26,034 nt of DNA from JANMEX01 sp043776635 (GCA_043776635.1 JAYVRA010000057.1:1-26034), one strand, 5' to 3'; positions 7,240-15,317 are shown, counted from the first letter of the stretch. A program made the numbers and translations. Notes: generated from the sequence alone by a model not told the origin.

Positions 7240-8313
7240 TCACCCTGCCTTCGGGGCGGGTGCAGACTGGCGAATCCGCAATTCCGGTTTAATCAAATCA
7301 TGGCGCAGTGCTGCCGGCGAGCCGCTCAACCGCTCAATCATTGCCCGCGCTGCACGGCGGCCCACTTCGCGTTGACCGTTCCAAACGGTGGTGAGGCCGG
7401 GCGTCGCAATCTCCGCCTCTTCCAAATCATCATAGCCGGTCACAGCAAAATCCTGTCCCGGTACGAAGCCTGCACGCGCAATACCATTCATCAGACCTAT
7501 GGCTACCAAATCATTCCAGCACACGGCGGCAGTCGGTTTGTGCGGCAAGGCAAGGAATTGTGCGGACGCATCAAAACCATCCCGCTTGGTGCGAGGGCCG
7601 GGAATTCGCAAATCCGGATCGACTGTGATGCCCGCTTTTTGCAGCGCTTGCACATAGCCCTGATAGCGGTCACGGCCTGTCGAAGTTTGGTCCGTGCCGC
7701 CCACCATCGCAATGCGCGTGTGGCCAAGACTGATAAGATGGTTAGTTGCCAGCCCGATGCCGAAACTATCATCACCGCGAAACACCGGGGCAGGGCAGCC
7801 GTCAACCGAGCGCGCGATCAGCACCACTGGCAGGCCATTGTCCTCCGCCAGCGCAATATCGGCGGCAGGTGTACCAATGGCAGGCGACATAATCACGCCA
7901 TCCGCGCCAAGTTGCATCAAAGTTTCAAGAAAGTTACGCTGCTTTTCCGTTGAGTCATAATGGTTGGACAAAATGAAAGTCTGGCGCGATTTATCCAATT
8001 CCGTCTCTATGGAGCGCAAAATTTCGGCATAGAACGGGTTCATAATATCATGCACAACGACGCCAAGAATGCCGGAGCGCGAAGTGCGCAGGCTGGCCGC
8101 GCGGCGATTGTAAATATACCCCAGAGCACGGGCCTCAAGCTTGATGCGCTCACGCGTATCATCGGCAACCAGCGGGCTGTCCCGCAGCGCCAGCGAAACC
8201 GTCGCGGTCGAGACACCAAGAGAATCCGCAATGGTGGAAAGTTTAATCTTTTGCGCCAAAGCCCCTCGTCCCCGTTCGCTCGTCGCACTATTCTTAAACA
8301 TAATGTGTGCCAC
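7240..8313 (-). CDS. LacI family transcriptional repressor
   Basis: This protein of about 357 residues has an N-terminal LacI helix-turn-helix (KLSTIADSLGVSTATVSLAL, about 24-43) followed by a periplasmic-binding-protein-like effector domain. Good landmarks are GILGVVVHDIMNPFYAEIL and the SFGIGLATNHLISLGHTRIAMVGG segment. The GTG at 8313 has AGG 4 bases upstream; the ATG at 8301 is an alternative giving 353 residues. A 17-base dyad overlaps these starts and suggests self-repression. The gene is the first of an operon with a D-2-hydroxyacid dehydrogenase, which it probably controls. The inducer is unknown. No sugar transporter is adjacent, which is unusual for LacI-type catabolic operons. Confidence 0.9.
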   Translation of the reverse strand: MAHIMFKNSATSERGRGALAQKIKLSTIADSLGVSTATVSLALRDSPLVADDTRERIKLEARALGYIYNRRAASLRTSRSGILGVVVHDIMNPFYAEILRSIETELDKSRQTFILSNHYDSTEKQRNFLETLMQLGADGVIMSPAIGTPAADIALAEDNGLPVVLIARSVDGCPAPVFRGDDSFGIGLATNHLISLGHTRIAMVGGTDQTSTGRDRYQGYVQALQKAGITVDPDLRIPGPRTKRDGFDASAQFLALPHKPTAAVCWNDLVAIGLMNGIARAGFVPGQDFAVTGYDDLEEAEIATPGLTTVWNGQREVGRRAARAMIERLSGSPAALRHDLIKPELRIRQSAPAPKAG

Positions 8314-8317
8314 ATTA
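8301..8317. promoter_or_regulatory. 17-base dyad, likely LacI-family operator
   Basis: TAATGTGTGCCACATTA consists of two perfect 7-base arms around a 3-base centre. It overlaps the start region of the LacI-type gene. A second AT-rich dyad, TTTAAA-CAA-TTTAAA, lies at 8348-8362. LacI-family sites are usually 14-20 base palindromes near their own promoter, so self-regulation is a fair inference. Confidence 0.5.
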
Positions 8318-8393
8318 CCTGAAAATGCTTCAGCCCGCCAAATTGCATTTAAACAATTTAAAACCGCTTGTCATTAGGGGAAACAAAGGCTGT

Positions 8394-8758
8394 TCACTGC
8401 GCGATTTTGGGGATGTAAATAACCCCGTCAAGGCCTTAAAAATGCGCATCGCAGGTCAATAAGTCAGCGCCATACTCAAGCGCGGTTGCATAAGCGATCG
8501 CATCAGCCGTTGCCAATTGATGTTAATACAAAGGTCGGCGGCAAATAGGGCGGTTTCTAATTGAAGCTGTTCAACAATACACTTTTGCGCGAACGCCGTT
8601 TCGCCAACTTGCCTTTTAAGAACTTTTACCAGCTCGAATAAGACGATTGTCGGCACAATCCAATTATCCATTTGTGGAATAAATGGGCCAGGTAATTTTG
8701 CCGTTGGGCGATTTTCCAGCCATTCAATCCAAGCGGATGTGTCAACGACAATCATCAA
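8394..8758 (-). pseudogene. vapC: Broken VapC-type PIN-domain toxin (frameshift plus stop codon)
   Basis: The reading frame from 8758 gives a PIN-domain start (VVDTSAWIEWLE, then a conserved ELVKVL segment). It drifts out of frame after ALFAADLCIN at about 8517-8525. In the +1-shifted frame the DNA continues with the expected VapC end: LATADAIAYATALEYGADLL, then TCDAHF, a TAA at 8436-8438, then GLDGVIYIPKIAQ and a stop at 8394-8396. One missing base plus one K/E-to-stop change explain this exactly; 365 bases plus 1 gives 122 codons. The as-is product loses the third and fourth acidic residues of the nuclease site and should be inactive. Its start overlaps the VapB stop by 4 bases, the normal toxin-antitoxin layout. 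Confidence 0.85.
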
Positions 8759-8967
8759 TAACGATCCGCCCGATCGCGATAATCACCCAAATTTGCACCT
8801 TTAGCTATTCCACGCAACTCTTCAATTTTAGGCACAGGCCACAGCAAATATCCATCACCATGAGGGATATACGCCAATTTTTGGCCCACCTGCCATTTTT
8901 TCTTCGCACGCACTTGTTTTGGTACAGAAATTTGAAATTTTGATGAAATCGTTGTGACGTTTGACAT
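8755..8967 (-). CDS. vapB: VapB-type antitoxin with AbrB/SpoVT DNA-binding fold
   Basis: This 70-residue protein opens with the swapped-hairpin AbrB/SpoVT pattern (TTISSKFQISVPKQVRAKKK), followed by a C-terminal tail (RGIAKGANLGDYRDRADRY) of the kind that wraps the PIN toxin. Its stop overlaps the toxin start (8755-8758), indicating translational coupling. In intact systems it neutralises VapC and represses its own operon. Here the antitoxin is intact while the toxin is broken, so it may survive as a stand-alone repressor or as a decaying remnant. Confidence 0.85.
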   Translation of the reverse strand: MSNVTTISSKFQISVPKQVRAKKKWQVGQKLAYIPHGDGYLLWPVPKIEELRGIAKGANLGDYRDRADRY

Positions 8968-9026
8968 TTACCATCGATGGCTACTTGGTAAGAAATATCA
9001 CATCCAGCAACTATTGGTAAGCGAAT

Positions 9027-9509
9027 TCACTCCTCGCCGTCCGCATCCTCGTGCACCACATCACCAGCATCCTTATCCAAGTCTTCGCCCGACAAATTCT
9101 TTTCAATCCGGCGCAGCATTTTGGAAAGCAGTTTTTGGTCTTTCTTATCCAGCCCCTCCAGCCCGCGCTTTTCAGTCTTGCGGATGGATTTTTCAATGTC
9201 GACAATCGCCTCGCGCCCGGCATCAGTCAGGAAAATATGCGCCAAACGTGCGTCAGTCTCCGAGGCGCGTTTATCAAGGAAGCCTTGGGCTTGAAGGCGT
9301 GAAATGGTCTTGGTTATAGTAGGCGGTCGAACACCAATTTCCAGCGCCAGCGCACCGGGTGTCTGGCCATCTTCAAGCGCAAGCGCCAGCATCAGCTGAT
9401 CCTGTCCCGCATAGAGCTTCTTCTCCAAAAGCCTGGTCGCCAAAGCCGTGCGGCCAAGACGGGCAACCACCTGCACCTGCTGCAAAATTTTCCGGTCTTT
9501 TTTCGACAT
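9027..9509 (-). CDS. MarR family transcriptional regulator
   Basis: This protein of about 160 residues has a winged-helix core: LALALEDGQTPGALALEIGV, then RPPTITKTISRLQAQGFLDK (recognition helix and wing), then ETDARLAHIFLTDAGREA. The tail is highly charged (EDLDKDAGDVVHEDADGEE), which is unusual. I chose the ATG at 9509 because GGAGA sits 7 bases upstream; a TTG start at 9530 is less likely. The gene is divergent from the 8-oxoguanine deaminase operon with 83 bases between the starts, so control of that operon and of itself is the simplest reading. MarR proteins often bind small aromatic or purine-like ligands such as urate (HucR/PecS), which fits this neighbourhood. The ligand assignment is inference. 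Confidence 0.85.
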   Translation of the reverse strand: MSKKDRKILQQVQVVARLGRTALATRLLEKKLYAGQDQLMLALALEDGQTPGALALEIGVRPPTITKTISRLQAQGFLDKRASETDARLAHIFLTDAGREAIVDIEKSIRKTEKRGLEGLDKKDQKLLSKMLRRIEKNLSGEDLDKDAGDVVHEDADGEE

Positions 9510-9592
9510 CTTCACGTCTCCCGCCACCAAAGGCTTGCCGCCGTATCACTGTAGCATTACTACTCTACTAAGCCGACACATAAACAGGTTAT

Positions 9593-10936
9593 ATGACAGT
9601 CATGCGACTATGGATAAAAAGCCCGTTGGCAATCCTTGCAGATAATTCTGATGGCGGAATTGTAATCGAAGGCTCGCGCATTGTCGAACGTGTGCCTGCC
9701 GGTAAAATCCCCCTCTATGACGAAGTTTTCGATGCATCCCGCCATGTCATTATCCCGGGCCTTATCAACACCCATCACCATTTCTACCAAACGCTAACCC
9801 GGGCGCACCCGCAAGCTATCAACAAGGAATTGTTCCCTTGGCTGATAGCGCTCTACCCCATTTGGGCACGGCTGAACCCGCAGGCTTTCCGCCTTGCCAC
9901 GCGACTTGCGCTGACTGAGCTCATGATGTCCGGCGTTACCTGCACCTCCGATCACCACTATGTTTATCCTGCGGGTCTTGAAGATGCGATGGATATTCAG
10001 GCAGATGAAGCCCGTGCTATCGGCATCCGTATGACACTTAATCGAGGCTCAATGAATCTTAGCCAAAAAGACGGCGGCCTGCCGCCCGATAGAGTGGTGC
10101 AAACCCATGATGCGATTTTAGCAGACTGCGAGCGCTCAATTGAGACCCATCACGAAACTGGAGACGAGGCGCTGATACAAGTCGCGCTGGCTCCCTGTTC
10201 GCCATTTTCCGTTACCCGCGAATTGATGCGCGATACAGCAATTCTTGCCAAAAAATGCGGCTGCCGCTTGCATACGCATCTGGCCGAAACTCATGATGAA
10301 GACCGCTTCTGCGTCGAGACATTCGGCCAGCGCCCGCTGGATTATTTAGAAAGCGTCGGCTGGTTGCATGATAAAACATGGCTAGCCCACGGTATCCATT
10401 TTGATGACGCTGAAATTGCTCGCCTTGGCAAAGCCGGTGTAGGCATTTCGCATTGCCCGACATCAAACATGGTGCTCGCCTCCGGCCATTGCCGGACGTT
10501 GGAGCTGGAGGCTGCGGGCGTTTCGGTAGGCCTTGGCGTCGATGGTTCGGCTTCAAATGATGCGTCTAATTTGATGGAAGGCGTGCGCCACGCGCTGATG
10601 CTTAACCGTCTTGTTTATGGCTCGTCGCGGGTCACGCATCTCGATGTGCTGCGCTGGGCCACGCAAGGCTCGGCCAAATGTTTGGGCCGCGAAGAGCTCG
10701 GCAAAATCGCGGTCGGCAAGCAGGCGGATCTTGCTATGTTTACGCTCGACGAACTGCGCTTCTCCGGCGCTGGCGATCCTCTGGCCGCGTTGGTGCTGTG
10801 CGGTGCGCATCGCGCCGATGCCGTCATGATCAGGGGGCAATGGACTGTTAAGGATGGGCAGCCAATTGGTATTGACGTCGCCAAGCTGCGGCGCGACCAT
10901 GGCGCCGTTGCAAAATTATTTTTAGCCGACCTTTAG
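9593..10936 (+). CDS. 8-oxoguanine deaminase (amidohydrolase superfamily)
   Basis: This 447-residue amidohydrolase should convert 8-oxoguanine to urate plus ammonia, salvaging oxidised purine. The metal site reads H61-x-H63 (in NTHHHFYQTL), H229 (LHTHLAE) with E232, a histidine in AHGIHF (266 or 269) and D317 (GVDGSASND). The NTHHHFYQTLTRA segment and the C-terminal KQADLAMFTLDELRFSGAGD stretch are typical of the 8-oxoguanine deaminase / hydroxydechloroatrazine ethylaminohydrolase branch rather than plain guanine deaminase. The ATG at 9593 follows AGG by 4 bases; the ATG at 9602 is an option. It is the first gene of an operon with a creatininase-family enzyme 18 bases downstream, and is probably controlled by the divergent MarR. 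The substrate within the ATZ/TRZ-type branch is likely but not proven by sequence. Confidence 0.85.
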   Translation: MTVMRLWIKSPLAILADNSDGGIVIEGSRIVERVPAGKIPLYDEVFDASRHVIIPGLINTHHHFYQTLTRAHPQAINKELFPWLIALYPIWARLNPQAFRLATRLALTELMMSGVTCTSDHHYVYPAGLEDAMDIQADEARAIGIRMTLNRGSMNLSQKDGGLPPDRVVQTHDAILADCERSIETHHETGDEALIQVALAPCSPFSVTRELMRDTAILAKKCGCRLHTHLAETHDEDRFCVETFGQRPLDYLESVGWLHDKTWLAHGIHFDDAEIARLGKAGVGISHCPTSNMVLASGHCRTLELEAAGVSVGLGVDGSASNDASNLMEGVRHALMLNRLVYGSSRVTHLDVLRWATQGSAKCLGREELGKIAVGKQADLAMFTLDELRFSGAGDPLAALVLCGAHRADAVMIRGQWTVKDGQPIGIDVAKLRRDHGAVAKLFLADL

Positions 10937-10954
10937 TTAGAAAGGGATTTCAGA

Positions 10955-11752
10955 TTGCACCCCGCCCATCGATATACCGCGATGCTGAAAAGCGAAATCG
11001 CCAATGCGGATACATCACAGTGGATCGCGGTATTGCCATTAGGCGCTACCGAACAGCATGGCGAACATTTACCACTGGATACTGACTGGATTATCGCTGA
11101 CGGCATCGTCGATGCCACAATCGAAAAATTGCCGGTCACCATGCCGGTGACATTCCTGCCAACAGAAAAAATCGGCTACTCAATAGAGCACACAAACAGG
11201 CCCGGCGTTGAGACTTATGGCTTTGCGCAAGCCATCAATCGATGGATTGGCATTGGCGAAGAACTGTCAAACCAAGGCATCCGCAAACTGGTTTTGCTCA
11301 ATGCCCATGGCGGCAATTCCCCGCTGATGACAATCGTCGCCCACGAATTGCGGGCGCGCAAAAATATGCTGGTTGTCACGACAAGTTGGACGCGCTTTGG
11401 CTACCCGTCCGGAATTATCAGCGAGCAGGAGAAAGCCTTTGGCATTCATGGCGGCGAGGTAGAAACTTCCGTGATGCTGGCATTGCGGCCTGAACTTGTG
11501 AACATGTCGGAAGCGCGCGATTTTCCCTCGCTGCAATATGAAATGAACCGCACTAACAAATTCCTGCGCGCCTATGGCCCGCATTCTTTCGGATGGATGG
11601 CCACAGATCTCAATCCGCACGGCGTAACAGGTCATGCAGGCAAGGCGACCATTGCCCAAGGAAAGGCTGTTATCGATTATGCAGTATCAGGTGTTGTTGA
11701 TCTCTTGCAAGATGTTGCGAAGTTTGACGTGTTGAGATTTGATCGGCCTTGA
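10955..11752 (+). CDS. Creatininase-family amidohydrolase
   Basis: This 265-residue protein shows the creatininase metal site: E33 and H35 in GATEQHGEHLP, D44, H118 in NAHGGN, and E168 in GIHGGEVETS. Family members hydrolyse cyclic amides (creatinine, cyclic imides) or act on formamidopyrimidine-type compounds. The TTG start at 10955 has AAAGGGA 7 bases upstream; the ATG at 10982 would remove nine residues. Lying 18 bases behind 8-oxoguanine deaminase, it probably acts on a ring-opened or cyclic amide product of purine oxidation, but this is inference. No creatinase or sarcosine gene is adjacent, although soxB lies 13 kb away; a creatinine route is thus possible but weakly supported. Confidence 0.8.
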   Translation: MHPAHRYTAMLKSEIANADTSQWIAVLPLGATEQHGEHLPLDTDWIIADGIVDATIEKLPVTMPVTFLPTEKIGYSIEHTNRPGVETYGFAQAINRWIGIGEELSNQGIRKLVLLNAHGGNSPLMTIVAHELRARKNMLVVTTSWTRFGYPSGIISEQEKAFGIHGGEVETSVMLALRPELVNMSEARDFPSLQYEMNRTNKFLRAYGPHSFGWMATDLNPHGVTGHAGKATIAQGKAVIDYAVSGVVDLLQDVAKFDVLRFDRP

Positions 11753-11843
11753 AACCGGAATACGCTACGTTAACATTTTGGAAACCAATATTATGAAATA
11801 ATAAACTCACGTCCTGTATCGAAGTGACCTGTGAGAAATAGAT

Positions 11844-12263
11844 GTGTTGAAGTTAGTTGTTGGATTAATGATTGTTGGAGCGGCGCTTGTGCCTTTCACG
11901 GCTGGCCAAAGACATGTATCCAAGCAACGAAATGTTTCCACACAAATGCTTCGCGCTGCTTCATTGCCATCGGTGAGCGCCACTGAAGTGAAATTCATAT
12001 TGAACTCCTCAACGGGAAAAACGTGCAGGCTTGAAAAGCTGAACAATAATCAAGACGCCTCGTTTTCCGTTCTTGCGGACAAAAGTTGCGATAATATTTT
12101 TGAAGGTCTCAGTCAGGCAGAGGCGTGGGTTGATGGTTTGCATGGCAACGCCAATATTATAAGCAACAAAGGCAAGGTGATTTTAAGCATTGGCCCGTCC
12201 GATGGTTTTGCATATGAATCAACAGATAGTAGCCCAGCTATAATTACCTTCAGCGAAGGATGA
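11844..12263 (+). CDS. Small secreted protein, possibly AprI/Inh-like beta-barrel
   Basis: This 139-residue protein starts with a signal-peptide-like stretch (MLKLVVGLMIVGAALVPFTA) and should be exported. The mature part resembles, loosely, the protease-inhibitor Inh/Omp19 layout: a GKTCRLEKL segment and a second cysteine (KSCDN) about 20 residues on, then an AEAWVDG tryptophan block and a terminal SPAIITFSEG strand. I did not recognise it with certainty, and no metalloprotease gene is nearby. The start codon is GTG with a weak GAGAAA upstream. Its stop abuts, with no gap, the stop of the convergent amidotransferase gene. Whether it is expressed is not shown. Confidence 0.55.
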   Translation: MLKLVVGLMIVGAALVPFTAGQRHVSKQRNVSTQMLRAASLPSVSATEVKFILNSSTGKTCRLEKLNNNQDASFSVLADKSCDNIFEGLSQAEAWVDGLHGNANIISNKGKVILSIGPSDGFAYESTDSSPAIITFSEG

Positions 12264-13034
12264 TTATTCAGCGGTTATTGCGTGGGTAGGTGCCAATTTA
12301 TGAGACCGCGCCGCATCGCCAAATGCAGAGAAAATCCTGTTTGAAGGTGCGTCCACTTTGGCCCAATACTCCGGATGCCACTGAACACCGACTGCAAACG
12401 CTTTTGCGCCCTTCACCGATATAGCCTCGATGGTGCCATCAGCTGCCACTGCCTCAATCTCAAGTCCCGCCGCTAATTTATCAATGGCTTGGCGGTGTAA
12501 GGAGTTGACCTTAACATCGCCTGCGCCAATGATGGCCGCTAGACAGCTACCGGGTTTAACGGTGACAGATTGGTGAATGCGGAAGCGCTCGGTTTGATCA
12601 TCGCTAACAGCAGCGCGGTGATCCATGCGACCATCAAGCTCCTGAATTTCCGTCGCGATAGTGCCGCCCAGAGCGACATTGAGCTCCTGAAAACCCCGGC
12701 AAATTGCCAGCACCGGGATACCCCGTTCGATAGCACGCCGCAGCAACGGAATGGACGTTAAATCGCGGTCGTGATCGTAGGGCTCATGCGCTGTTGTTGG
12801 CGCTATACCATAAAGTTCAGGGTGAACATTGCTCTTCGAACCGGTCGCCATAACGCCATCAACATGGTCCAAAATAGCATCCAAATCAATGCGGCTTCCA
12901 AACGCCGGCACAATCAGCGGGGTGACGTTGGCGACCGCAATAGCGGCTTCCAGATACTGTTGCGGCGAGGCGTGCCACGTATAATTATCGAATAGGCGGA
13001 CATCTCCGGTAACGGCTATCAGGGGCTGGCGCAT
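12264..13034 (-). CDS. PuuD-like class I glutamine amidotransferase (gamma-glutamyl-GABA hydrolase family)
   Basis: This 256-residue peptidase C26 protein has nucleophile C112 in LAICRGFQELNVALGG and the His/Glu pair H220 and E222 in VQWHPEYW. The NSLHRQAID segment is also typical of the PuuD family, which cleaves gamma-glutamyl-gamma-aminobutyrate or related gamma-glutamyl amides in polyamine breakdown. It is cytoplasmic and full length. No other Puu gene lies near, so it may act on a different gamma-glutamyl compound. It is transcribed toward the small secreted protein, and about 170 bases separate it from the end of the LivH-type gene behind it. Confidence 0.87.
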   Translation of the reverse strand: MRQPLIAVTGDVRLFDNYTWHASPQQYLEAAIAVANVTPLIVPAFGSRIDLDAILDHVDGVMATGSKSNVHPELYGIAPTTAHEPYDHDRDLTSIPLLRRAIERGIPVLAICRGFQELNVALGGTIATEIQELDGRMDHRAAVSDDQTERFRIHQSVTVKPGSCLAAIIGAGDVKVNSLHRQAIDKLAAGLEIEAVAADGTIEAISVKGAKAFAVGVQWHPEYWAKVDAPSNRIFSAFGDAARSHKLAPTHAITAE

Positions 13035-13203
13035 TTAAAATTGGCTCATCGTTTATTCAGGCTAGCGCAACAGTCGCCGATGTAAAATTGCCGAGTTGCA
13101 CCAAGTCTTTGATTTGTCGTATCATTTTCCCGCAAAAGCGCACACACTTTTACTAGCTATATTCTGCGTTATACGCTTTAGCGCAAATGGCGGCAAGCGC
13201 AGC

Positions 13204-14109
13204 CTACGCTCTATTTTGAATGTTAACCTGTCCCTCCGTACGCAGGCAAAGTAACGCAACCAGTGCGCCATATAAAACCACTTCACGCCAGATAACCGGA
13301 AAATATCCGTCCCATAGATTTTCAGCAATAGCGAACATAAACGCTCCGGCGGCGGCATAAAGCGGGCGGGAAAAACCACCGGCGGACGCGATAAACAGTA
13401 TTTTCAGACCGTAGATGAGACCTGAGCTATAAGACATATTACCGTAATAAATGACGGCCAACTGTCCATCTATTGTGGCTAAAATGCCCCCTGATACGAT
13501 TGCAAGTGTGAAAATTGATGAGACGTTTACGCCACTAAGACTGGCGGCGAGCGGGTCATCCGAGACTGCACGAATACGCCTTCCCAGCATTGTCATCGTG
13601 AGGAACATCTCAGTGATGGTTATTAAGATGAGAACGATTACCACGTTGATTACTTGAAGCACGGTTAGCGATGCGTGGACACTCTTTAAACTAAAATGCA
13701 ATTGGTCTGCAAACAATGGCGGGAGCCAAAGGTCGCGACCGGAAGCGCAAATTCTGATAGATTCCGTGAGTATGATTGAGATTGCTAAAGTCGCTGCGAT
13801 CATTGCGTTCGGAGCGCGTTGAATTAAAGGTGGAAATACAATTTTTGCTAACAAAAATAATATAATCAAAGATATGATTACGCTGACTGCCGATCCGAAC
13901 ACGATCGCAAGTGGCAGAATTATCCACATCACATTGTAGCCGAAACTTGTGCCTGCAACGAGGACTTGGCCGGAAAAAGCAAACATCGCTCCGTGAGCGA
14001 TATTAGCTCGTTTTGTAACGATATATGTTAGCACGTAGCCATATGCCAGCAACGCATAAAGCGCACCGCTGTGAATTCCGTTCAACATGATTTGCATAAA
14101 GTAGGACAT
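13204..14109 (-). CDS. Solo LivH-type branched-chain amino acid ABC permease
   Basis: This protein of about 301 residues has some eight hydrophobic segments and LivH landmarks: RANIAHGAMFAFSGQV near the N terminus and the cytoplasmic loop RAVSDDPLAASLSGVNV, which contacts the ATPase. It would form half of the inner-membrane channel for branched-chain amino acids, urea or similar. I chose the ATG at 14109; a GTG at 14160 adds 17 weak residues. No LivM, LivG, LivF or LivK gene lies on either side, so it is orphaned here. The DNA looks more AT-rich than its neighbours. It may work with partners elsewhere, or be a relic of a transferred cassette. Confidence 0.82.
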   Translation of the reverse strand: MSYFMQIMLNGIHSGALYALLAYGYVLTYIVTKRANIAHGAMFAFSGQVLVAGTSFGYNVMWIILPLAIVFGSAVSVIISLIILFLLAKIVFPPLIQRAPNAMIAATLAISIILTESIRICASGRDLWLPPLFADQLHFSLKSVHASLTVLQVINVVIVLILITITEMFLTMTMLGRRIRAVSDDPLAASLSGVNVSSIFTLAIVSGGILATIDGQLAVIYYGNMSYSSGLIYGLKILFIASAGGFSRPLYAAAGAFMFAIAENLWDGYFPVIWREVVLYGALVALLCLRTEGQVNIQNRA

Positions 14110-14225
14110 ACTCAACTTGAACTTTACGTTTTTATTATCGCTTAAAACAAAAAGATTCACGTTTACGACAACGCGGTATCGTCTAAATACTAACTTGCAA
14201 AACCGATTTTACCAGTTATATTTTT

Positions 14226-14804
14226 ATGATGGAAATTAATTGGACATTGCACAGATTTTCGGGCGGCGCATTAGCGTTTGATTTAGTGAACACTGTTGTG
14301 TGGCGCAACGATCCGGACAAGCAAAGTGACCGCTTCGAGAATTTACAAAATATTGCCGGGTTTGCGGCAGCGGCCTCATTGTATTGCCAAAAAGAGACTG
14401 GGTTAAGCGAACTTCATGCGCCCTTATCTTCAACGGAAACGAAAAACTTTATTGCATTGCGAGAAGCTATAAATGGGTATTTCCGGCCTTTTGTTGAAAC
14501 GGGCTTTGGCGCAGATAGTGCATTGGCAGGATTATTTGCTGCGGCGGCGTCTGTAACAGAGCCAACATCCGACGCTGGAACAACGAATGGAATCGGCAAA
14601 TTTGCTGCGCTTTCTGCCATGCGGTTGCTTGATGGCAGGTCTATATCCCGAACTAAAAGCTGCCCTAACTGCGATTGGCTGTTCTTAGATAAGAGCAAAA
14701 ATCAATCACGTATTTGGTGCGATATGGCGGTATGCGGTAATCGTGCCAAGGCAAAAATTTATTATTCAAAAAATCGATCAGGTCAGGAAACAGGTGCAAA
14801 ATGA
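14226..14804 (+). CDS. CGNR zinc-finger regulator with ABATE domain
   Basis: This protein of about 192 residues has an N-terminal ABATE-type domain (GGALAFDLVNTV, residues 13-24) and a C-terminal CGNR zinc finger with cysteines at 146, 149, 165 and 170; CGNR itself is at 170-173 within CPNCDWLFLDKSKNQSR...CGNRAKA. The family is thought to be stress-linked transcription factors binding an unknown ligand in the ABATE part. The stop overlaps the ATG of the lipoprotein gene by 4 bases (14801-14804), so the two are translationally coupled. Two ATGs, 14226 and 14229, are possible starts. It is divergent from the LivH-type gene, with 116 bases between the starts. Confidence 0.87.
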   Translation: MMEINWTLHRFSGGALAFDLVNTVVWRNDPDKQSDRFENLQNIAGFAAAASLYCQKETGLSELHAPLSSTETKNFIALREAINGYFRPFVETGFGADSALAGLFAAAASVTEPTSDAGTTNGIGKFAALSAMRLLDGRSISRTKSCPNCDWLFLDKSKNQSRIWCDMAVCGNRAKAKIYYSKNRSGQETGAK

Positions 14805-15313
14805 GGCGTTCTGTTTTTCCAATTGTATTGAGCTTATTGTTTCTCGGGCTGTCCGGTTGTCGTGATGTCCCAGAAGACAAATATGTCGAATTGTCGGGGC
14901 GTGTGTTTATTTTTAATTATCGGATTGCAACGGCAACCTATGTCGTAACGCTGCACAAATTGCGGCCGCTGCCGGCAAATGCAGTTGCAATAGCTATGTT
15001 TGATAATCCGGCGGGAGGCGACAAATTGATTGTTACCCGGAAAATATGGCCGCAACTTGATAAAATTACTCTCGAAAGCGAGCCGTTAAACTGCGTCGTC
15101 AAAGATAAGCCTTACGCATTTATTGTGATAATAAAGGATGGAAAAGGTAAAATAATTCAGGAGTTTACGAGCTCTATCATGTCAACCCTTGATCAGACTA
15201 TATTGCCGGACAAGCCACTGGTAGCCGGTCATTTATACACCCCAAACCCCGAATTATCCAGTCACCGGGATGGGAAAATCCCCGGGTTCGTTAAGTCTGT
15301 TTGTTCACATTAG
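14801..15313 (+). CDS. Conserved lipoprotein, YbaY/YscW-like beta-sandwich
   Basis: This 170-residue protein has a lipoprotein signal with lipobox LSGC (C20). Since residue 21 is Arg rather than Asp, it should be sorted to the outer membrane. The mature part (SGRVFIFNYRIATATYVVTL, then a PANAVAIAMFDNPAGG segment) resembles lipoproteins of rhizobia in the YbaY/YscW group, a small beta-sandwich. The function is unknown. It is translationally coupled to the CGNR regulator, an uncommon pairing of a DNA-binding protein with an envelope lipoprotein. The C terminus carries a lone CSH. Confidence 0.72.
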   Translation: MRRSVFPIVLSLLFLGLSGCRDVPEDKYVELSGRVFIFNYRIATATYVVTLHKLRPLPANAVAIAMFDNPAGGDKLIVTRKIWPQLDKITLESEPLNCVVKDKPYAFIVIIKDGKGKIIQEFTSSIMSTLDQTILPDKPLVAGHLYTPNPELSSHRDGKIPGFVKSVCSH

Positions 15314-15317
15314 CAAA

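Noticed and set aside
9510..9592. MarR operator in the divergent gap
   Set aside because: Only a short GTAG/CTAC inverted pair is visible, too weak to call a site.
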